Source: Bacteroidales bacterium (lineage in GTDB: Bacteria > Bacteroidota > Bacteroidia > Bacteroidales > PWNQ01). Taken from it: 33,082 nt of DNA. Location: contig PWNQ01000200.1 of the NCBI GenBank assembly GCA_003557725.1, positions 1-33,082 of the forward strand, given 5' to 3'. The notes under the pieces were generated by a model that did not search any database, was not told the DNA's origin, and saw only the letters and a program-made list of their open reading frames with translations. Positions within the stretch are counted from its first letter, which is position 1. Every line of letters starts with the position of its first letter. Positions 28,012 to 33,082 of the stretch are shown piece by piece. The position numbers and the translations under genes are program-made.

Positions 28012-28051
28012 GCTTTTTCCCATAGCGGTTGGCTATGGGAAAAAGCTTTTT
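28012..28051 (+). terminator. Terminator-like hairpin between atpE and atpF (14-bp perfect stem followed by TTTTT)
   Basis: GCTTTTTCCCATAG (28012-28025)-CGGTTGG-CTATGGGAAAAAGC (28033-28046), then ttttt. Confidence 0.8.
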
Positions 28052-28083
28052 GCAGATTATTGTAACCTAAAATATAATGCCTT

Positions 28084-28593
28084 ATGGGATTTGTCGTACT
28101 GGGACTTGTTAGCCCGGGGCTGGGATTGGTTTTTTGGAAAACCGTTGCCTTTCTCATTGTCATGTTCATATTGGGGAAGTTTGCCTGGCCTCCAATTATT
28201 AAAGCCTTAAGCCAGAGAGAAAAAGCCATTGAAGAGGCACTCAGATCAGCCCAAATGGCACGGGATGAGATGAAAGAGTTGGAAGCAAGGAATGAAAAAT
28301 TAATGCAGAAAGCCAAAGAAGAACGGGATGCCGTATTGACTGAAGCACGGAAGATGAAAGATAAGCTCATGGAAGAGGCCAAAAATTCAGCCAAAAAAGA
28401 AGGTGAACGTATCATGGAAGAAACTAAAAAGCAAATTCATTACGAAAGAATGGCTACCATTACAGAGCTAAAAAATGAAGTTGCATCCCTGTCCATTGAC
28501 ATCGCTGAGAAAGTGCTCCAAAAAGAGCTGGAGGATAAAAATAAACACTATTCCCTGATTCAGGAACAACTTAAAAAAGTGAAATTTAATTAA
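28084..28593 (+). CDS. atpF: F1Fo ATP synthase subunit b
   Basis: N-terminal TM then LGKFAWPPIIKALSQREKAIEEALRSAQMARDEMKELEARNEKL. Confidence 0.95.
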   Translation: MGFVVLGLVSPGLGLVFWKTVAFLIVMFILGKFAWPPIIKALSQREKAIEEALRSAQMARDEMKELEARNEKLMQKAKEERDAVLTEARKMKDKLMEEAKNSAKKEGERIMEETKKQIHYERMATITELKNEVASLSIDIAEKVLQKELEDKNKHYSLIQEQLKKVKFN

Positions 28594-28599
28594 CCCGCC

Positions 28600-29157
28600 A
28601 TGAATATCTCCAAAGTATCGCGGCGATATGCCAAAGCGCTTTTTTATGGAGCCCTGGAAGTGCAAAGCCTGGAACAGGTAAAACAGGATATCCAACTGGC
28701 CGCACTTACCTATACAAACAGCAGGGAGTTGAAAGCCTTTTTGAAAAACCCGGCCATCCATAACAACCTGAAAAAAAGTAGCCTGAAAGCAATCTTTGAA
28801 AACCGTATTAGTGAGATCACCCTCAACTTCCTAATTATTTTAGCCAACAGGAAAAGGGAGCCATTCCTTGCAGAGATTGCTTATGAGTTTGTGGAGTACT
28901 ACAAGGAAAGTAAAAATATCAAAACCGCCCACATCTCCTCAGCTACGGAACTGCGTGACGACCTTCGGAAAGCCTTGCAGGAACACCTGTCACAACAGTT
29001 CCATGCACAAATAGAACTTGAGGAGCGTGTGGATGAGCGGCTTATCGGTGGCATTATTGTAAAAATAGGAGACCGGGAGGTGGATCTCAGCCTGAGCAGA
29101 CAGATCCGCATGCTTTCACGCAATTATAGTGAAAACATTTATGAAGGAAAAATATAA
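28600..29157 (+). CDS. atpH: F1Fo ATP synthase subunit delta
   Basis: VSRRYAKALFYGALE; FLIILANRKREPFLAEIAYEFVEYY; ERVDERLIGGIIVKIGDREVDLSLSRQIRML. Confidence 0.95.
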   Translation: MNISKVSRRYAKALFYGALEVQSLEQVKQDIQLAALTYTNSRELKAFLKNPAIHNNLKKSSLKAIFENRISEITLNFLIILANRKREPFLAEIAYEFVEYYKESKNIKTAHISSATELRDDLRKALQEHLSQQFHAQIELEERVDERLIGGIIVKIGDREVDLSLSRQIRMLSRNYSENIYEGKI

Positions 29158-29181
29158 CCGTTCCAAAAATATATAATAGTT

Positions 29182-30780
29182 ATGGCAGAAATAAAGCCCG
29201 CCGAAGTATCGGCAATATTACGGCGCCAGTTGGCAGGACATGATCATGAAGAGGACCTTCGTGAGGTGGGCACGGTAATCCAGGTAGGTGACGGCATTGC
29301 TCGTATTTACGGGCTGGGAAACGTGGAGGCAGGGGAGTTGTTGGAGCTGGAAAAAAGTGGTATAAAAGCCATTGTGCTTAACCTGGAAGAGGATAATGTG
29401 GGTGCGGTTTTACTTGGAGAAGCCGACGACACCCTGGAAGGAGATATTGTGAAACGTACCGGCAAAATTGCCTCTATTGATGTGGGCGAAGGGATGCTGG
29501 GCCGCGTAATTAACACCATTGGAGAGCCCATCGACGGGCGGGGAGAGATTACCGGCGAACGTTACGAAATGCCTCTGGAAAGGAAGGCTCCGGGCGTTAT
29601 TTACAGGCAGCCGGTGAAAAAACCGCTCCAAACAGGGATTAAAGCCATCGACTCTATGATCCCCATTGGGCGAGGACAAAGGGAGTTGATCATTGGTGAC
29701 CGTCAAACAGGAAAAACAGCCATTGCTGTTGATACTATCCTCAACCAAAAAAATAATTACGACCAGGGAGACCCCGTATACTGTATATATGTAGCTATTG
29801 GACAAAAAGGATCCACCGTGGCACAAATCGTGGAAGTGCTTAAAGAAAACGGTGCCATGGACTATACGGTGATCGTTTCGTCAACCGCCTCAGACCCGGC
29901 CGCCATGCAGTTCTACGCTCCCTTTGCCGGCGCATCTATCGCTGAATTCTTCAGAGATACCGGCCGCCATGCACTGGTTATTTATGACGACCTGTCCAAG
30001 CAGGCCATCTCATACCGCGAAGTATCCCTGCTGCTTAAACGACCCCCCGGAAGAGAAGCATTCCCGGGCGACGTATTCTACCTGCACTCCCGATTGCTGG
30101 AACGTGCCGCCAAAATTATTGAATCGGATGACATCGCCAAACAAATGAACAATATCCCCCAATCCATTAAACCACTGATGAAAGGAGGAGGATCATTTAC
30201 CGCTTTACCCATTATTGAAACACAAGCCGGCGACGTGGCAGCCTATATCCCTACCAACGTGATCTCCATTACCGACGGGCAAATATTCCTGGAATCAGAT
30301 CTCTTTAATGCCGGAATTAGACCCGCCATCAACGTGGGAATATCCGTCTCCAGAGTAGGGGGTAGTGCTCAAGTAAAATCAATGAAAAAAGTGGCCGGCA
30401 CACTGAAACTGGACCAGGCATCATACAGAGAGCTGGAAGCATTCTCCAAGTTTGGCTCCGACCTGGATGCCACAACCAAAGCCGTGCTGGAAAAAGGAAA
30501 ACGAAATGTGGAAATCCTTAAACAACCACAATACAGCCCCGTGGAAGTGGAAAAACAAATTGCCATTATCTTCGCCGGTACCAATAACCTGATGAAAAAT
30601 GTACCCGTGAATAAAGTATTTGATTTCGAAAATGACTTCCTTAACCTCCTGGAAATAAAATATAAAGAAACTGTCCTGGATGTGCTGAAATCCGGAAATA
30701 TCACCGACCAGGTTAAAGAAATCTTAACCACCACAGCCAAAGAAATAGCTGAAAAATTTACAGAGAAAAAAGACCAGTAA
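29182..30780 (+). CDS. atpA: F1Fo ATP synthase subunit alpha
   Basis: [19 protein letters not shown]-loop; [39 protein letters not shown]. Confidence 0.99.
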   Translation: MAEIKPAEVSAILRRQLAGHDHEEDLREVGTVIQVGDGIARIYGLGNVEAGELLELEKSGIKAIVLNLEEDNVGAVLLGEADDTLEGDIVKRTGKIASIDVGEGMLGRVINTIGEPIDGRGEITGERYEMPLERKAPGVIYRQPVKKPLQTGIKAIDSMIPIGRGQRELIIGDRQTGKTAIAVDTILNQKNNYDQGDPVYCIYVAIGQKGSTVAQIVEVLKENGAMDYTVIVSSTASDPAAMQFYAPFAGASIAEFFRDTGRHALVIYDDLSKQAISYREVSLLLKRPPGREAFPGDVFYLHSRLLERAAKIIESDDIAKQMNNIPQSIKPLMKGGGSFTALPIIETQAGDVAAYIPTNVISITDGQIFLESDLFNAGIRPAINVGISVSRVGGSAQVKSMKKVAGTLKLDQASYRELEAFSKFGSDLDATTKAVLEKGKRNVEILKQPQYSPVEVEKQIAIIFAGTNNLMKNVPVNKVFDFENDFLNLLEIKYKETVLDVLKSGNITDQVKEILTTTAKEIAEKFTEKKDQ

Positions 30781-30810
30781 CACCCTAAGGTGAAGAATAC
30801 CTAAAGTATT

Positions 30811-31725
30811 ATGGGAAATCTAAAAGAAGTACGGAATAGAATCGCTTCTGTAAAAAATACACAGCAGATTACCAATGCCATGAAAATGGTATCGGCCTCA
30901 AAATTGCGTAAATCACAAACATCCATACAGAAAATCAGGCCCTACAATCGCAAACTGCTGGATATACTAAATTATATTTCCCGGGATTTTAACCTGAAGG
31001 AAATGGATGTGCCCCTGCTGAAAAAACCGGAACCAGAAAAAGTGCTCCTGGTTGGATTCTCCGCCAACAGAGGCCTCTGCGGATCTTTTAACTCAAGCAT
31101 AATGAAAGCCTTCCAGAAAATAGTAAAATCCAATTACAGCCAGCAAAAAAGCAATGGAACCTTGCACACCTATCCTGTAGGAAAAAAAATACACCAATAT
31201 TTGGCCAGTCACAACTACCCAATTGAAAGTTATGAAGAAGACCTGGTGGAAAAACCCACCTATGAAAAAGTTGCCCTGCTGGCCGATAAGCTGATCCACC
31301 TGTTTACTCAAGAAGGATTTGACCGCATCGAATTGGTTTATAACTCCTATAAAAATACAGCCACACAAGAGATCATATCAGAGATATTTTTGCCCATGCA
31401 TATGGAAGAGGATGAAAATCAAATGGATGAAGAAGAGGACAGTTGGAGCAATATACAGGAGTATATCTATGAACCAAGCAGAGAAGCTATCATTCGTGAC
31501 TTGCTGCCCAAAATTTTACGCGTACAGCTCTTTAAAATCTTCCTGGATTCCAATGCCGCAGAACATGGAGCACGAATGACAGCCATGCATCAGGCCACAG
31601 AAAACGCCAAAGAGCTGCTTAAAGACTTGAAACTGGCATACAATAAAGCACGACAATCTGCAATTACCAATGAAATCATTGAAATTACCAGCGGGGCAAA
31701 TGCCCTTAGGGGTATGGCACGGTAA
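30811..31725 (+). CDS. atpG: F1Fo ATP synthase subunit gamma
   Basis: LKEVRNRIASVKNTQQITNAMKMVSASKLRK; ANRGLCGSFNSS; C-terminal NKARQSAITNEIIEITSGANAL. Confidence 0.97.
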   Translation: MGNLKEVRNRIASVKNTQQITNAMKMVSASKLRKSQTSIQKIRPYNRKLLDILNYISRDFNLKEMDVPLLKKPEPEKVLLVGFSANRGLCGSFNSSIMKAFQKIVKSNYSQQKSNGTLHTYPVGKKIHQYLASHNYPIESYEEDLVEKPTYEKVALLADKLIHLFTQEGFDRIELVYNSYKNTATQEIISEIFLPMHMEEDENQMDEEEDSWSNIQEYIYEPSREAIIRDLLPKILRVQLFKIFLDSNAAEHGARMTAMHQATENAKELLKDLKLAYNKARQSAITNEIIEITSGANALRGMAR

Positions 31726-31803
31726 ACATTACCCCGCTTTCGTTGTTAATTGATAAACCCTGCGGGAATAAAGTATTATATAACCTAATAAATAAATATA
31801 ATT

Positions 31804-32316
31804 ATGCTATCAGAAAAAATGCAAGAAGCGCTAAATGACCAAATTAACAAGGAGCTATGGTCTTCATATCTTTATTTATCCATGTCGGCTTACTTTGAGG
31901 ACAGGGGTCTTCCGGGTTTTGCCAACTGGATGAAGGTTCAGGCACAGGAGGAAGTTTCCCACGCCATGAAGTTTTTTAACTACATAAACGACCGGGGTGG
32001 CAGGGTGATCCTTAAGCCCATCGTGGAGGTTCCCTCTGAGTGGACTGACACCAAAGCCGTAGTAGAAGAAACCCTCAACCATGAGAAGTTGGTATCCTCT
32101 TATATAAACAACCTGGTTGATCAGGCCATCAAGGAAAAGGATCATGCCACCAATAATATGCTTCAGTGGTTTGTGGAAGAGCAGGTTGAAGAAGAGGCCA
32201 GTGTTAGTGAGCTGTTGGACAAGGTAGAAATGACAGAAGGGAAGCCACATGTCATACTGAATATTGACAAAGAACTGGGACAGCGGGTTTTTGTTGATGA
32301 GACCAAAGAAGGCTAA
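31804..32316 (+). CDS. ftnA: Ferritin (FtnA-type, 24-mer class)
   Basis: QINKELWSSYLYLSMSAYFEDRGLPGFANWMKVQAQEEVSHAMKFFNYINDRGG...NMLQWFVEEQVEEEA; ferroxidase-type Glu/His ligands present. Confidence 0.96.
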   Translation: MLSEKMQEALNDQINKELWSSYLYLSMSAYFEDRGLPGFANWMKVQAQEEVSHAMKFFNYINDRGGRVILKPIVEVPSEWTDTKAVVEETLNHEKLVSSYINNLVDQAIKEKDHATNNMLQWFVEEQVEEEASVSELLDKVEMTEGKPHVILNIDKELGQRVFVDETKEG

Positions 32317-32348
32317 GAAACGTTAGCGACTATTTTTAAGCACATACC

Positions 32349-32383
32349 AAAAAAAGGCAGGGACAAAATCCCTGCCTTTTTTT
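32349..32383. terminator. Bidirectional intrinsic terminator between convergent ferritin and encapsulin genes
   Basis: 15-bp perfect stem AAAAAAAGGCAGGGA-CAAAA-TCCCTGCCTTTTTTT, with an A-tract on one side and a T-tract on the other. Confidence 0.95.
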
Positions 32384-32407
32384 ATGTCATAGAACTCCAT
32401 TCCCTCA

Positions 32408-33082
32408 TTACTTAAACACCATCACCGCTGCCGGGTCCAACACCTGGAAGGCAAATGATTCGGTAAGGTACAGTTGCACCTTTTTATTGGTATGGCTTTC
32501 ATATCCAATGGAGAAATCTTGTCCCAGTGTTAATCGAAAACACCCTTCATCATCGGCTACCATCATACCTCCTTCAATACCATGTGCCAGGATAATATCT
32601 CCTTTGATGGTAGCTTCCACCTGTTTTCTCAACGGGTATCCTTTCATGTGGCTGTTGATCTTCTGAAACAACTCCGGGCCAACTACAAAATGAAAGGGTG
32701 CGTGAACACCTTTTTGCTCAAAGCGGATAATGGCCAGTGAAAGCACCTCCACCAGGTTGTCCATTTCTTCGGGAAAATTAACGGCACTATGCTCGCTGGC
32801 ATGGAGCAGCCCCTGGATATTGGCTTGTTTGAACCCGTGGTAAATGGCATTTTCTTCAAAGCGGGCCATTTTTAGTGCCGCTTCCTGCAGGTTATCCAGG
32901 TCTATATCCTCATTGCCCCGGGCCACATTATCCAGTTCCCAGATATCCAACTCAAAAGAAATACGAGCTTCCACCAACGGAAGGAGCTTGTGAATGCCAT
33001 ACTGAACGTCCTTTTTCCCTTGACGGGCCGGCAGGTCAAGCTCCCCCAAAGGAACTGCTGCAAAGTCCATCCCTTTAGGCCC
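32408..33082 (-). CDS. Family 1 encapsulin nanocompartment shell protein (HK97 fold, linocin-M18-like); N-terminus truncated by the window edge
   Basis: Reads GPKGMDFAAVPLGELDL...IHKLLPLVEARISFELDIWELDNVARGNEDIDLDNLQEAALKMARFEENAIYHGF...ATIKGDIILAHGIEGGMMVADDEGCFRLTLGQDFSIGYESHTNKKVQLYLTESFAFQVLDPAAVMVFK. Matches the remembered T. maritima encapsulin blocks ([51 protein letters not shown]). The frame stays open past 33070, so the ATG there is internal. Confidence 0.94.
   Translation of the reverse strand, partial: GPKGMDFAAVPLGELDLPARQGKKDVQYGIHKLLPLVEARISFELDIWELDNVARGNEDIDLDNLQEAALKMARFEENAIYHGFKQANIQGLLHASEHSAVNFPEEMDNLVEVLSLAIIRFEQKGVHAPFHFVVGPELFQKINSHMKGYPLRKQVEATIKGDIILAHGIEGGMMVADDEGCFRLTLGQDFSIGYESHTNKKVQLYLTESFAFQVLDPAAVMVFK

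Noticed and set aside
31804-32316. Ferritin as the packaged cargo of the adjacent encapsulin
   Set aside because: It is a full-length classical FtnA with no visible C-terminal cargo-loading peptide and lies downstream (convergent), not upstream, of the shell gene. Kept only as a genomic-context observation.
1-33082. tRNA/rRNA genes, prophage, intact IS element or restriction/defence island
   Set aside because: No cloverleaf, rRNA motif, transposase, integrase or defence-gene signature was seen. The encapsulin is HK97-like but has no phage neighbours in the window.

Overview
This window is a gene-dense chromosomal segment from a Bacteroidota-type bacterium. It opens with the 3' end of mnmG and a non-coding gap holding two perfect parS-like palindromes (TGTTCCACGTGGAACA). 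Next come a methyltransferase, a very large NtrY-like sensor histidine kinase, and a cell-envelope cluster: flippase, dut, sugar nucleotidyltransferase, TPR lipoprotein, DUF4292-like, EnvC-like degenerate LytM, MltD-like LysM transglycosylase and DUF4837-like. After that lie M24 aminopeptidase P, S41 C-terminal protease, Fe/Mn-SOD, a P-loop nucleotide kinase, manA, a SprE/PorW-like type IX secretion TPR lipoprotein, a bactofilin and a split ATP synthase operon (atpZ-like, 4-TM protein, atpB-E-F-H-A-G, with no atpD/atpC). The right end has a ferritin convergent with a truncated family-1 encapsulin shell gene. Points worth following up: the encapsulin/ferritin pair; the twin parS sites; a strictly periodic array of alternating, mutually exclusive mini-hairpins (2491-2586); a dispersed intergenic repeat family with at least five copies; a terminator-like 14-bp hairpin between atpE and atpF; and a nested bidirectional terminator after sod. 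No tRNA, rRNA, CRISPR array or intact transposase was seen. All homology calls are from motif recognition by eye; no database search was run.
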